Source of the DNA: Thermaceae bacterium
GTDB taxonomy: Bacteria; Deinococcota; Deinococci; Deinococcales; Marinithermaceae
Assembly: GCA_026987375.1 (NCBI GenBank)
Contig: JALSMT010000015.1
Span: 1-64,000 of the forward strand
Length of the DNA: 64,000 bases
Reading direction: 5' to 3'
Below, in pieces: positions 47,592 through 56,638 of the stretch. The notes beneath the pieces were generated by a model, which was not told the origin of the DNA, did no database searches, and was given only the letters and a program-made list of their open reading frames with translations. Each line of letters starts with the position of its first letter. Position 1 is the stretch's first letter. Position numbers and translations under genes: made by a program.

Positions 47592-48063
47592 CCAGGCGCT
47601 CTACGATCAGCGCTTCGGCGGCGCTTAAGTCGCCGTCCGCGGCCAGGGCCAGCTCAACGGATAGTATGCCGATGAGTTCGCGGTACTGCTGGTGCTCGGT
47701 GCCCGATAAAGGCTTGGCGAGACCGCGTTTGTGCAGCGAGGCCAGCATGCGCGCCAGGTCTAACGGCTCGCTTTCGGACAGGGTGCGGGTTATCTCACGT
47801 TGTCGCGCCGGCCAGCCGCTGGCCAGGTCGCGCGACTCCCCTAGTGCGGCCAGCAGTTCTTCGCGCCGCGCGCCGGAAAGGGGAGGGCGCAGGCCTAGTT
47901 CTGCGGCCTTTTCCACCGGCACCATGATGGTTCCTGGTTTACGCAGTAGCTCGATGACGTAGTAGGTGTTGCTCTCGCCCATTACCTGGCGTTCGGCTAT
48001 CTCGCGAATATAACCCCCGCCCTGGGCCGGGTAGACGACAGGGTCGCCGACTTGAAAACTCAT
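47575..48063 (-). CDS. carD: CarD/CdnL-type transcription regulator
   Basis: 162 aa RNA-polymerase-binding protein that stabilises open promoter complexes. The N-terminal Tudor-like RNAP-interaction domain starts FQVGDPVVYPAQGGGYIREI and has TYYVIELLRKPGTIMVPVEKA. The helical DNA-binding C-terminus includes LARMLASLHKRGLAKPLSGTE. ATG at 48063 is chosen because the domain starts immediately; an upstream extension would overlap the phosphoesterase gene. CarD is widespread in Thermus and Actinobacteria. Confidence 0.93.
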   Translation of the reverse strand: MSFQVGDPVVYPAQGGGYIREIAERQVMGESNTYYVIELLRKPGTIMVPVEKAAELGLRPPLSGARREELLAALGESRDLASGWPARQREITRTLSESEPLDLARMLASLHKRGLAKPLSGTEHQQYRELIGILSVELALAADGDLSAAEALIVERLDEEAH

Positions 48064-48073
48064 GGCGGCTATC

Positions 48074-48844
48074 TTAACCCGCGGCCTTTCTGCTGGCAAA
48101 CTGGACTACGCGCCACTTTACATCGTCAGCGGTGGGGAAGAGCTCCAGGTACTGCCCCAGGTCGAGGGCGTCTATCAGGGCGAAGTGGTGGTTTTGAAAA
48201 ACCCGGATGCCCTCTTTCATGACGGTATGGCCGTATACTCCGAAACGGTAGCCGCTGCGCTCCATGTATTCAGGGTTGTTGCGCCACCAGTTTTTGGCCT
48301 CCTTGGACTGGTAGAACATGTCGTCGTATTCCTGCAACCAGGGCGCCGGGCCGACGTGGGCAAAGTGGATTCCGCCGACCACGAATTCTTTGGGGAAAGA
48401 GCCCATCCATTCCGCGATGCCGTCGGGAATCGCCATCCCGCCGCGCTCGGGGTCGAACTCGGCGTGTTCCACGCCGGAGGCGTTGCCCAGCAGAAAGCGG
48501 TGATCGAGCGCCGCCTGATCGTGATTTCCGATGAGTATCACCGCGAAGCCGCCCGCTTGTTCGGTGAAGTGTTTGATGCGGTTAAGGGCCCGTATTTGCG
48601 CGCGCGCCGCCAGCCGCAGGTGGTCAGGGTTGCGCGGGTCGTAGGGCTCTACGCCCGTCAGGCGGGTATAGGCTTCTGAGGTTTTGGGGTGTATCAGGTC
48701 GCCGCTCAAGACGACGCGCAGCCCGCCGCTACGCAACTCCTGGGTGGGTAGGTTTCGCTCGTCGGCGGCGCCGGCGTGCTTGAGGGCCCGCCATAGCTTG
48801 CCGAACTCGGCGTGGACGTCTCCTATGGCAACTATGCGGGACAC
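48074..48844 (-). CDS. calcineurin-like metallophosphoesterase
   Basis: 256 aa metallophosphatase with the full metal motif series: GDVHAEF (8-14), LSGDLIHP, GNHD, and the two later His in GIHFAHVG and YGHTVMKEG. This resembles bacterial Ser/Thr phosphatase or diadenosine-tetraphosphatase-like enzymes, but the substrate is not assignable. It lies 10 nt before carD and 1 nt after the hypothetical gene, so it is cotranscribed with RNA-related genes. Confidence 0.88.
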   Translation of the reverse strand: MSRIVAIGDVHAEFGKLWRALKHAGAADERNLPTQELRSGGLRVVLSGDLIHPKTSEAYTRLTGVEPYDPRNPDHLRLAARAQIRALNRIKHFTEQAGGFAVILIGNHDQAALDHRFLLGNASGVEHAEFDPERGGMAIPDGIAEWMGSFPKEFVVGGIHFAHVGPAPWLQEYDDMFYQSKEAKNWWRNNPEYMERSGYRFGVYGHTVMKEGIRVFQNHHFALIDALDLGQYLELFPTADDVKWRVVQFASRKAAG

Positions 48845-48845
48845 G

Positions 48846-49328
48846 TCAGCGCTCCTCCTGTTGCGTCATCAAGAGCGAGCGCAGCTCGCCGTAGAGCTTC
48901 TTGGTGGACTCGGGGTCGCCACCGTAACCGCCGTACTTGACCACTAAGGCCGCGGCTTCCCGCCCCAGGCCGTTTTCTTTGAGGCGGGTCACCAGCTTGT
49001 CTATCAGCTCTTGGGCGCTGGGGGTTTGGGCGGGTTTGGCCGTCGTCGCCGCGGCGGGCGGCTCTAGGCCTGCTTGTAATGCCGCCATTTCTAGCGCAGC
49101 CAAGGCGGCGCTGGTCAGGTTTGAGCCCTCGCCCACGCCGCCGCGCCTACCGCCAAAGAACTCGAGCACGCAGCTGACAGCGGCCGGCTTGACCGCGGCT
49201 ATGCTGAACTCGCAGCCCCATTGCTCCGCGCCCCAGGCGTCGTCGAAAAGTTTGTAGAGCTCGCCCAAGCGCTGCAACGCTTCTTTGCGCTCGGCGGCAG
49301 AGTTGTTAGCATTCCCACCGTCAGCCAT
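48846..49328 (-). CDS. hypothetical protein, first gene of the carD-rsmA operon
   Basis: About 160 aa, unrecognised. Residues 10-65 are helical with a distinctive RLGELYKLFDDAWGAEQWGCEFSIAA segment and LEFFGGRRGG. A low-complexity Ala/Pro/Thr linker (about 88-110) leads to a helical C-terminus with ELIDKLVTRLKENGLGREAAALVVKYGG. No signal peptide or membrane segment is seen. Start may be ATG 49328 or ATG 49337. The frame stays open further upstream, but no good start is there. Close spacing with the phosphoesterase gene suggests a common role. Confidence 0.65.
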   Translation of the reverse strand: MADGGNANNSAAERKEALQRLGELYKLFDDAWGAEQWGCEFSIAAVKPAAVSCVLEFFGGRRGGVGEGSNLTSAALAALEMAALQAGLEPPAAATTAKPAQTPSAQELIDKLVTRLKENGLGREAAALVVKYGGYGGDPESTKKLYGELRSLLMTQQEER

Positions 49329-49462
49329 TTCGGGCATTTTACCCGTTTTTCGTTCGCCGCGTGGGTATTTTGCCCGGGAGGAGACGGGATGAGGCGCCTC
49401 CCTCTCTGTGCCAGCGTAGCTTCTGGACACCGTAGCTTCTTCGGCGGGCCCGCGGCTGAACC

Positions 49463-49491
49463 TGGACAAGGCGACGGGCTCGGGCTAATAT
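49463..49491 (+). promoter_or_regulatory. promoter of tRNA-Ala
   Basis: A TGGACA -35 (49463-49468), 17 bp spacer and TAATAT -10 (49486-49491), ending 11 nt before the tRNA. This is the clearest sigma-70-type promoter in the window. Confidence 0.7.
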
Positions 49492-49502
49492 GGCTAGTGC
49501 GT

Positions 49503-49578
49503 GGGGCCGTGGCGCAGTTGGGAGCGCGCCTGAATCGCACTCAGGAGGTCAGGGGTTCGAATCCCCTCGGCTCCACCA
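49503..49578 (+). tRNA. tRNA-Ala (anticodon CGC)
   Basis: 76 nt cloverleaf with encoded CCA. The acceptor stem pairs GGGGCCG with CGGCTCC and contains the G3-U70 wobble that marks alanine tRNAs. The D stem is GCGC/GCGC. The anticodon stem CCTGA/TCAGG holds loop ATCGCAC, giving CGC, which reads GCG. The T arm is AGGGG-TTCGAAT-CCCCT. All invariant positions checked by eye are present. Confidence 0.97.
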
Positions 49579-49581
49579 GAA

Positions 49582-49603
49582 AGGCCGGGCTCGAGCCCGG
49601 CCT
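49582..49603. terminator. bidirectional hairpin between tRNA-Ala and glpD
   Basis: AGGCCGGGC (49582-49590), TCGA, GCCCGGCCT (49595-49603): a perfect palindrome in the spacer between the tRNA and the convergent glpD. It can serve both transcripts, although T-runs are short. Confidence 0.75.
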
Positions 49604-49620
49604 CGATTTGTATCAAGAGT

Positions 49621-51231
49621 CTAAAGAGCGTCTAAAAGCAACTGACGCGATTCTGCTTCACGGGCTTCCTGTTCCTTCAGGCTCCAGCCCAGCTCTGCGG
49701 CCATTAGCAGAGTGATTCTCTTCAGCGCGGCCAGCGAGCCTTTTTGGTCGAGGAAGGCCAGGCGGGTGCGGCGCGCCAGCACGTCTATCGGCCGCACGGC
49801 CATCTCCTTGCGAACCGCCCAAACGACCTCGGCTTCGATGTACGGATGGTCGGGCGCCAAGCGCGCGTCCAGCCCCGTAGCCGCCAGCTCGGCCAGCTCG
49901 GGAGCCTTGTCGCCATAGCTGTGGTTTAGCTGCTGGGCCACGTCTTCGTCCAGGCCGTGAGTCTCCACCAGCGTCCGCCAGCCTTCGGGGTCGTAAGCCG
50001 CGCCACCCTCTATGAAGACCTCCTTGGTAATGCAGCCGTGGGGAGGGTGCAGCTCGCGGGTGCTGATCGCGTAGTCCACCAAGTCTTCCGCCATCTTGCG
50101 GTAAGTGGTCCACTTGCCGCCGGCGATAGTGACCAGACCGCTGGGCGATTCGTTGATGAGGTGATCGCGCGCCAGCTCGGCTGTGTCGTGGGCCTTGGGG
50201 TCTTTTACCAGCGGGCGTAAACCGCTCCAGGCGGCGAGGATGTCGCTCTCTTGCGGTTGCAGCGCGAAGTAGCGCTTGAGGTGCCGCAAGATGTATTCGA
50301 TTTCTTGCTGCTGTGGTTTGGGGTGAAAACTGAGTTCGGCGGGTTCGTCGGTGGTCCCCGCCAGGGTGTGTCCCATCCAGGGCAGCACGAAGAGCACGCG
50401 TCCGTCTTCGGTTTTGGGAATGAGCAGGCCCGTGCCGGGGGGGCTAAAGCGTCCGGGGAGGATGATGTGCACCCCGGAGCTGGTCACTACCATTGGCGGG
50501 GCTTCGGGGTCGTCCATGTGGCGGACGGTGTCGGTGAAGGGCCCTGTCGCGTTTACAACGGCTCTGGCGCGTATCTCAAAATCTTCGCCGAGCTGGTTGT
50601 CTTTGACGCGCGCCCCAACCACGCGACCGTTTTCTTTTATCAGCTCCGTCACTTCGGCGTAGTTGGCGGCGGCGGCTCCTTCGCGCAATGCCGTGACGAT
50701 GATGGCCACGTTCATGCGGGCGTCGTCAAACTGGCCGTCGTAGTACTCAACGCCGCCAACGAGCCCTTCGTCCTTTAGCTGTGGGAACTCCTGCATCGCT
50801 TTGCCGCGAGGGACGAAGCGGCTGGGCCTCAGGCGTTCGTGACCGGCTAGCAGGTCGTAAGCTTTCAGACCGGAGAAGTAGTACGGTACCTCCCAAGCCT
50901 TGTAGAGCGGTGTCAATAAGGGTATTGGGTGCGAGAGGTGAGGCGCCAGCCTGAGGATCACGCCTCGCTCGTGCAGTGCGTCGCGAACCAGGTTGTACTG
51001 TACCTTGTCGAGGTGCTTGACCGCAGCCTCCAGGTAGCGCACGCCTCCGTGGACCAGCTTGGTGCTTCTGCTCGAGGTACCCTCGGAAAAGTCGCCCTTC
51101 TCCACCAAGGCCACCTTCAGGCCACGGGTAGCGGCGTCCAGGGCGATGCCGGCACCGGTGGCGCCGCCGCCAATAACCAAGATGTCAAAATGCTCGTTTC
51201 GCATGCGGTCCAATTGCTTTTCGCGGTTCAT
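49621..51231 (-). CDS. glpD: glycerol-3-phosphate dehydrogenase (aerobic type)
   Basis: 536 aa FAD enzyme oxidising glycerol-3-phosphate to dihydroxyacetone phosphate at the membrane, passing electrons to quinone. The FAD-binding DILVIGGGATGAGIALDAATRG lies at about 15-36, then TSSRSTKLVHGGVRYLE, a family hallmark, and LVTIAGGKWTTYRKMAEDLVD. The C-terminal helical domain is complete. The start overlaps the glpK stop by 4 nt. Together they form a glycerol catabolic operon; no glpF is in the window. Confidence 0.95.
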   Translation of the reverse strand: MNREKQLDRMRNEHFDILVIGGGATGAGIALDAATRGLKVALVEKGDFSEGTSSRSTKLVHGGVRYLEAAVKHLDKVQYNLVRDALHERGVILRLAPHLSHPIPLLTPLYKAWEVPYYFSGLKAYDLLAGHERLRPSRFVPRGKAMQEFPQLKDEGLVGGVEYYDGQFDDARMNVAIIVTALREGAAAANYAEVTELIKENGRVVGARVKDNQLGEDFEIRARAVVNATGPFTDTVRHMDDPEAPPMVVTSSGVHIILPGRFSPPGTGLLIPKTEDGRVLFVLPWMGHTLAGTTDEPAELSFHPKPQQQEIEYILRHLKRYFALQPQESDILAAWSGLRPLVKDPKAHDTAELARDHLINESPSGLVTIAGGKWTTYRKMAEDLVDYAISTRELHPPHGCITKEVFIEGGAAYDPEGWRTLVETHGLDEDVAQQLNHSYGDKAPELAELAATGLDARLAPDHPYIEAEVVWAVRKEMAVRPIDVLARRTRLAFLDQKGSLAALKRITLLMAAELGWSLKEQEAREAESRQLLLDAL

Positions 51232-52718
51232 ATCTCCACCTCTCTCGCCCAGTTTAGAGAGCGTTCTACGGCCTTGTGCCAGCCGGCTATTAGTCGCGAT
51301 CTTGTTTGCGGGTCCTCCTGTGGCTCAAAAACCTTTTCACTGCGCCACTGGCGCATTATGGTTTCGCGATCCAAAACCCCCAGGCCGTGCGCGGCAATGC
51401 GCGCCGCCCCGAGGGCCGTTGTTTCGGTTACCGCGGGCCTTTCTACGTTTTTGGCGAGAACGTCGGCTTGAATTTGCATCAACAGGTCATTGCTGGCGGC
51501 CCCGCCGTCCACGCGCAAGCTGGCGAGCCGTGCGCCGGCTTTTTCCATAGCAAGAACGGCGTCGTAAGTCTGCAGGGCGATGGCCTCGAGCGTCGCTCTG
51601 GCGATGTGGCCGCGCCCGCTGCCGCGCGTTAGTCCTATCAACAAACCGCGCGCGTAAGGATCCCAGTGCGGGCTCGCCAAGCCGGCGAGCGCCGGTACGA
51701 AAAAGACGCCCTCACTGCTGGCTACGCTGGCGGCCAGCTCCTCCACTTCTGAGCTTTCTTTTATCAGCCCCAGGCCGTCTTTCAGCCACTGTACGGCGGC
51801 TCCGGCAATGAAAATGGAAGCCTCCAGGGCGTATTCAAGCTTTTCACCCGCCAGTTGCCAAGCCACCGTAGTCAAGACGCCGTCGCCGTAGAGCGGTGTT
51901 GCTCCGGTGTTCATTACCAAGAAAGCGCCGGTCCCATAAGTATTCTTCGCCATGCCTTTTTGCAGGCAGCCTTGGCCGAAGAGCGCCGCTTGCTGGTCTC
52001 CCAAGACCCCGTGAACGGCTATCCCGCCGCCAAACCATTCAGGGGCGCTGTGGCCGAATAGCGACGACGAGGGTAAAACGGTAGGCAGCAGGGACTCGGG
52101 AATGTTGAAAATAGCCAGCAGCTCCCTGTCCCAGACGCCGCGATGAATGTCGTATAGCAACGTCCGCGAGGCGTTGGATGGGTCGGTAGCGTGTACCTTG
52201 CCGGCGGTCAAGTTCCAGATGAGCCAGCTGTCTATGGTGCCCGCCGCCAGTTCGCCCGCTTCCGCACGCCGCCGCAGTCCTGGGTCTTGCAGAAGCCAGG
52301 CAATTTTGCTAGCAGAAAAATAGGGGTCGAGGAGCAGCCCGGTTTTTGCGCGAATGCCCGCGGCCAACCCTGCCCTCTGGAGATCGCTTATCGTCTCTGC
52401 GGTGCGCCTGTCCTGCCAGACTATCGCCCGGCTAACCGGTCTGCCGCTATGGCGTTCCCAGAGTACGACGCTCTCGCGTTGATTGGTGATGCCGATAGCG
52501 GCCACCTCCGCCGCGCCGACGCCCGCCTGGGCCAGCGCTGCGCGCGCCGTGGATAGCTGGGTGCGCCATATTTCCATGGCGTCATGCTCTACCCAGCCCG
52601 GTTTAGGGAAGTACTGTTCGAAAGGTTCTTGCGCTAGCGCCAGAGGACGGCCCTCCACGTCGAAGACGATGGCGCGCGAGCTGGTCGTTCCCTGGTCAAG
52701 GGCCAAAAGGTAGGACAT
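51228..52718 (-). CDS. glpK: glycerol kinase
   Basis: 496 aa FGGY-family kinase phosphorylating glycerol. The N-terminus LLALDQGTTSSRAIVFD is the ATP-binding loop of GlpK. AIVWQDRRT, NTYGTGAFLVMNTG and LRVDGGAASNDLLMQIQADVL follow in order. AGGAGGTTGC precedes the ATG at 52718. It is the first gene of glpK-glpD. Confidence 0.96.
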   Translation of the reverse strand: MSYLLALDQGTTSSRAIVFDVEGRPLALAQEPFEQYFPKPGWVEHDAMEIWRTQLSTARAALAQAGVGAAEVAAIGITNQRESVVLWERHSGRPVSRAIVWQDRRTAETISDLQRAGLAAGIRAKTGLLLDPYFSASKIAWLLQDPGLRRRAEAGELAAGTIDSWLIWNLTAGKVHATDPSNASRTLLYDIHRGVWDRELLAIFNIPESLLPTVLPSSSLFGHSAPEWFGGGIAVHGVLGDQQAALFGQGCLQKGMAKNTYGTGAFLVMNTGATPLYGDGVLTTVAWQLAGEKLEYALEASIFIAGAAVQWLKDGLGLIKESSEVEELAASVASSEGVFFVPALAGLASPHWDPYARGLLIGLTRGSGRGHIARATLEAIALQTYDAVLAMEKAGARLASLRVDGGAASNDLLMQIQADVLAKNVERPAVTETTALGAARIAAHGLGVLDRETIMRQWRSEKVFEPQEDPQTRSRLIAGWHKAVERSLNWAREVEI

Positions 52719-52756
52719 GGCGGCAACCTCCTACCAATACCGTACAACGTCCTGGG

Positions 52757-54412
52757 CTAAGAGCCGTCCTCGTTCCCGGCTACTACGATACGGTTGCGGC
52801 CCGACGCCTTGGCGCGCAACAAGGCTTGGTCGCTGAGGTCTATCCATTTCCAGACAACGTCGTTGCTATGCGGTATTTTTCCACCTGCTAGTCCTATCGA
52901 AACGGTGAGGTAATCGTGTATCTCGGTGAGCTGTAAGCCAGATACTTTTTCTCGTATACGATTGAGGACCCTCTTGGCCGAGTCGGCGTCATTGCCCAAG
53001 AGCAATAGCAAGAACTCTTCACCGCCCCAGCGCACCGCCAGATCGTCCTCCCGCAGGTTATTGCTCAATACCCCGGCGAGTGACCGCAGCAGGATGTCCC
53101 CCACCGGGTGGCCGTAGCGATCGTTAAATGTCTTGAAATGGTCTATGTCAACCATTGCAACCGCTAGCGGAAGCCCTTGGGAGATCGCTTTTTCGATTAG
53201 GAGAGGTAACTTTACCTCCATCCCACGCCTGTTGAGTAGCCCAGTGAGAGGGTCGGTGTGTGCTTCCACCTGCCATTTGAGAGACTTCGACACCTCGCTG
53301 AGGCGGTGAGCCACCATGGGCATGAGCAGTTTTAAGAACAGGCCACAGCGTCTTTCGTTGCCAAGATATACTCTACCTACAGGATAATCTCTGTCTTTGA
53401 GGGTGAGACCATACTTCGTTCTTTGACCGACTATCAGGTTGCCGAAGAGGAAAATGCGCAGCCCCACTATGTTCTCGCAATAACGTCGCAGTATCTGTAG
53501 CAGGTCCTCCGCAACGCTCTCCGGCGTAGGCGAAGACTGATCCCACGGGAAAATAGTCAAGCTGCTCAGGATGTCTGTCCAGCGGGCCAGTTTATTTTCC
53601 GATCTGCTCTTGAAGAGAAATAGAGGCAGGAATATTGACAGCGCCCCCAAGAGAGAACCTATACTGGCGAACCAGATCTTCATGGGAATGCCGGAAAGAT
53701 GGCCAGCGGGATAGCACCACTGGTACAAGAGCAGCAGCCACATCGTCTGGAAAGCGATGGCTACGTTCGTAAGAATCCCTAGGGTAACGGGTTTGCCCCG
53801 TGTTTCTTTTTCTAAGCCGACGACGATTAGCCACAATCCCAACAAAAGGACTACCAGCGCTAGAGTCATGGCCGGGAGGTTGTACCCGGGACTGATGGCG
53901 ATCCAGGTGGTGATTCCCATACCGAAAAACAGCAGGGAGGGAATCCATATCACCCTTCCTTCCGGGGCTAGGCCGATAGCCACGGCGTACCAAGTGGGGA
54001 GGGCGAAATATAACAACAGCAACTGCAAAAATAACATTACCAGCAAAACGGTGTTTTGGTTAGACAAGTTTGAGGCCAGAATGAAAACTACTGTAGGCAC
54101 CAACACGAGTACATAAAGCCATTTAGGGAACCTACCGCGGGGAAACTTGTCTATCAAGAAAATAAAGGCGACGTACCCCACAAAAATAGCCATCCAGACA
54201 AATACATTTGGGGCGGGTTGCGCACCGCCAGACGCCAGGTGGCCAGCGAAGAACAAGATGCCGCCGGCGCCCCAAAACAGCACGCCCAACGAAGCCAAGC
54301 GGCCGACTCCCTCGATTAAATTAGCCCGCCAGCTGAGCCATAATACCAACGCTGTAGCAATAACGAGCGCTACGTAAGCCAGCACAGCATGGATTATATC
54401 CGCCCTTGTCAT
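52757..54412 (-). CDS. multi-helix membrane GGDEF diguanylate cyclase
   Basis: 551 aa protein. The N-terminal half (1-280) has about eight hydrophobic helices of unrecognised type, possibly a MASE-like sensor. A cytosolic linker (about 290-375) and a GGDEF domain from about 385 (DPLTGLLNRRGMEV) follow. VDIDHFKTFNDRYGHPVGD and catalytic WGGEEF are intact, and the I-site REDD lies five residues before it. It starts 14 nt after the stop of the ABC-class ATPase gene on the same strand, so the two are probably cotranscribed. Confidence 0.88.
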   Translation of the reverse strand: MTRADIIHAVLAYVALVIATALVLWLSWRANLIEGVGRLASLGVLFWGAGGILFFAGHLASGGAQPAPNVFVWMAIFVGYVAFIFLIDKFPRGRFPKWLYVLVLVPTVVFILASNLSNQNTVLLVMLFLQLLLLYFALPTWYAVAIGLAPEGRVIWIPSLLFFGMGITTWIAISPGYNLPAMTLALVVLLLGLWLIVVGLEKETRGKPVTLGILTNVAIAFQTMWLLLLYQWCYPAGHLSGIPMKIWFASIGSLLGALSIFLPLFLFKSRSENKLARWTDILSSLTIFPWDQSSPTPESVAEDLLQILRRYCENIVGLRIFLFGNLIVGQRTKYGLTLKDRDYPVGRVYLGNERRCGLFLKLLMPMVAHRLSEVSKSLKWQVEAHTDPLTGLLNRRGMEVKLPLLIEKAISQGLPLAVAMVDIDHFKTFNDRYGHPVGDILLRSLAGVLSNNLREDDLAVRWGGEEFLLLLLGNDADSAKRVLNRIREKVSGLQLTEIHDYLTVSIGLAGGKIPHSNDVVWKWIDLSDQALLRAKASGRNRIVVAGNEDGS

Positions 54413-54426
54413 TCAGAGCTGCCCAA

Positions 54427-56103
54427 TCAACCTTTGTGAGGGTATTTCAGGTCCAACCGCGCCAACCTGTTCACCGCGGCGGCTATCTCACACCTTCTGG
54501 GCAAGGCGAGCTCCGGAGAGTTGCCTATGGCGAAAAGCCCCCTTTCTCTGGCCTTTTGCCAGACCAGCGAGACGATCTGGCGAAGGCTCCTGGCGCCGTT
54601 CGCGTACCTCGCCGCTAGCTCGAGCAGTATTCCGATAGCCCGCAGCTGGCTTTCGTCTACCAACTGAGCGCCGTTGGAAAAAACGAGCGTTTCTTCTCCG
54701 AACCGCAAAGTCAGGGGTCCGCTGACGCCGATTATCGTGCGGCCGCGCCGCCTGGAGCTGAAAGAAGACGGTAAGGGGTAGCGCTCGCGCGCCGCCAGGG
54801 GCGCGACATCGGCCGGTTTGGCGCCGCGTCTGTCACTCCTTTGCTTTTGGGCTATTTTCTTGGCTTTGGCGGTGACGTCGCGCGCTCGATACTTGTCCAT
54901 CATGATTACCAGGTCTGCAGTTTGATAGTATTCTCCCCCTCCCGCCGTGGCCACCACGACCGAGACCCCGGCGGCCCGCAGCCTCTCGACGACGTCCGCC
55001 AGAGGCGTGACGGTTTCGCTGCGCAGCAACTCGCGCGCGCAGGGGCCGCGCTGCAGAGAGACGCCTACGGCGTCGTCTTCGTCCAGTAGTATGGCGCTGC
55101 AGCCGATCTCCAGGGCCTCCATGACGTCGGCGGCCAGGCTAGTGGGGGCGGCGGCGTTGGCGCTTGAGAAAAAGTCGGTATCGGCGCCGCTGGGCAGGTC
55201 GTGGACTAGGGGGGTTAGGTAGACCCCCGTGATAGCGCGCCCCTTCTGACTGCCAACCCTAACCGCGTCGGCGCGAGTCACCAGCCATTCGCGGCCGTCT
55301 CCGGGGACGTGCGGGTAAACCCCAGCCGCAATAGCCGCGAGCAAAGTGCTCTTACCATGAAACGTTCCTCCGCTGATAAGCGTTACTCCCTCGGGGATGG
55401 CCATGCCGCTGATCTCGCCGTGGTGCAAGGTTGGCAGGGTAAGGCGCCGTGTCTTGGGGGAACTGAAGGGGAGCGGCTCCCCGTCGCGGTTTGGGGTAAG
55501 TACGCTGCCGTCGCGGATGAACGAAATCAGGCCTTTTTCTTTTAGCAAGTCTTGCAGGTGAGCGTGTTCTTCGGCGATAAACGCCCACTCCCGGGCGGAT
55601 TGCTGGTCCAGATTGCGCCAGTAAACGGACTCGAGCGCGCGAATCAACACATCTCCCAGCAGGCGCGCCGCCGCTTCTCCCAGGACGGTGCGCCGCCGCG
55701 CCGGCAGGCCCACCCGGAAGCGCAGCGACAAGTAGTCGCTAGAGATAGCGGCGGCGCTGCGCTCTAGTATTTCGGCGCCGCCGGCGTCAACGAATATCCC
55801 GCAAGAGCGCCCGCTGCCGACGCCGGGGCAGGCTTCGGCCGAGGAGGAGAAAACCCGCAAAAGATAGTCAAGCAGTCCTTTGGCGCGCTGCGGCTTGCTC
55901 CAGAGCTCTTTGGGAATGCCGTGGGTTTCGTGCGCTATCCGCAGGCAGACCATCGAGGCGGTCGAAAAGGGATCCGGCTGGACGTGCTCGATTATCAGCG
56001 TGTAGCCGTTGCCCATCCAGGTGCCGGTCAGCTGCTTGTAGGCGCTGAAGCTGCGTCCCTCCAGAGAAGCGGCCAGGCTGACTAAGGCGCCGATGTCATT
56101 CAC
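54427..56103 (-). CDS. ABC-class ATPase family protein (PF09818-type)
   Basis: 558 aa soluble P-loop protein of the predicted ABC-class ATPase family. The Walker A is unusual, GGTFHGKSTLL near residue 245, and an AILLDEDD Walker B lies near 340, followed by a VVVATAGGGEYYQTADLVIMM segment like the H-loop region. No membrane helix is present. Bacterial functions are unknown; a structurally studied relative is trypanosome MRB1590, linked to RNA editing. It is divergent from trmL by 35 bp and upstream of a GGDEF gene. Start ATG 56103. Confidence 0.82.
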   Translation of the reverse strand: MNDIGALVSLAASLEGRSFSAYKQLTGTWMGNGYTLIIEHVQPDPFSTASMVCLRIAHETHGIPKELWSKPQRAKGLLDYLLRVFSSSAEACPGVGSGRSCGIFVDAGGAEILERSAAAISSDYLSLRFRVGLPARRRTVLGEAAARLLGDVLIRALESVYWRNLDQQSAREWAFIAEEHAHLQDLLKEKGLISFIRDGSVLTPNRDGEPLPFSSPKTRRLTLPTLHHGEISGMAIPEGVTLISGGTFHGKSTLLAAIAAGVYPHVPGDGREWLVTRADAVRVGSQKGRAITGVYLTPLVHDLPSGADTDFFSSANAAAPTSLAADVMEALEIGCSAILLDEDDAVGVSLQRGPCARELLRSETVTPLADVVERLRAAGVSVVVATAGGGEYYQTADLVIMMDKYRARDVTAKAKKIAQKQRSDRRGAKPADVAPLAARERYPLPSSFSSRRRGRTIIGVSGPLTLRFGEETLVFSNGAQLVDESQLRAIGILLELAARYANGARSLRQIVSLVWQKARERGLFAIGNSPELALPRRCEIAAAVNRLARLDLKYPHKG

Positions 56104-56138
56104 CCCGTCAGTTTATCCCGGCGTATAAGAATGTAGGT

Positions 56139-56588
56139 GTGCTACGAGTAGTTTTATACGAACCAGAGATACCCCAGAACGTCGGCAATATTGCCCGCAG
56201 CGCCGCCGCCACGGCGAGCGAGCTCCACCTCATCCGCCCTTTTGGTTTCCGCTGGGGGGACCCGCGTCTGAAGCGCGCCGGACTGGATTACTGGCCGCAC
56301 GTGCGCTACTTTTTGCACAATACATGGGATGATTTTCTGCAAGCTCTGCCCGCAGACGCCCGCGTCTGGGCGTTCTCCACCAAGGCGCAGCGGACTTTAT
56401 ATCAGGCTCGCTTCGGGGCTGACGACTTCTTACTCTTCGGCCCGGAGACGCGCGGTCTGCCCGCCGAGGTGCTAGAACGCTTTGCTGCGCTGCGAATTCC
56501 CATGCCCGGACCGGTACGCTCGCTCAATCTGGCGGTAAGCGTAGCAGTAGCTCTTTACGAGGCGCTGCGGCAGTCTGCTTCTTGGTAA
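56139..56588 (+). CDS. trmL: tRNA (cytidine/uridine-34-2'-O)-methyltransferase
   Basis: 149 aa minimal SPOUT methyltransferase. Motif 1 EPEIPQNVGNIARSAAA, motif 2 LLFGPETRGLP and motif 3 IPMPGPVRSLNLAVSVAVALYE are all present, matching TrmL, which methylates the tRNA wobble position. GTG start at 56139. A TATAAG box lies just upstream, so the mRNA may be nearly leaderless. Confidence 0.92.
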   Translation: MLRVVLYEPEIPQNVGNIARSAAATASELHLIRPFGFRWGDPRLKRAGLDYWPHVRYFLHNTWDDFLQALPADARVWAFSTKAQRTLYQARFGADDFLLFGPETRGLPAEVLERFAALRIPMPGPVRSLNLAVSVAVALYEALRQSASW

Positions 56589-56638
56589 CAAAATAAGGTA
56601 TAATGCTGGAGTAGAGACACAGAAAGGCGGGGGTTGAC

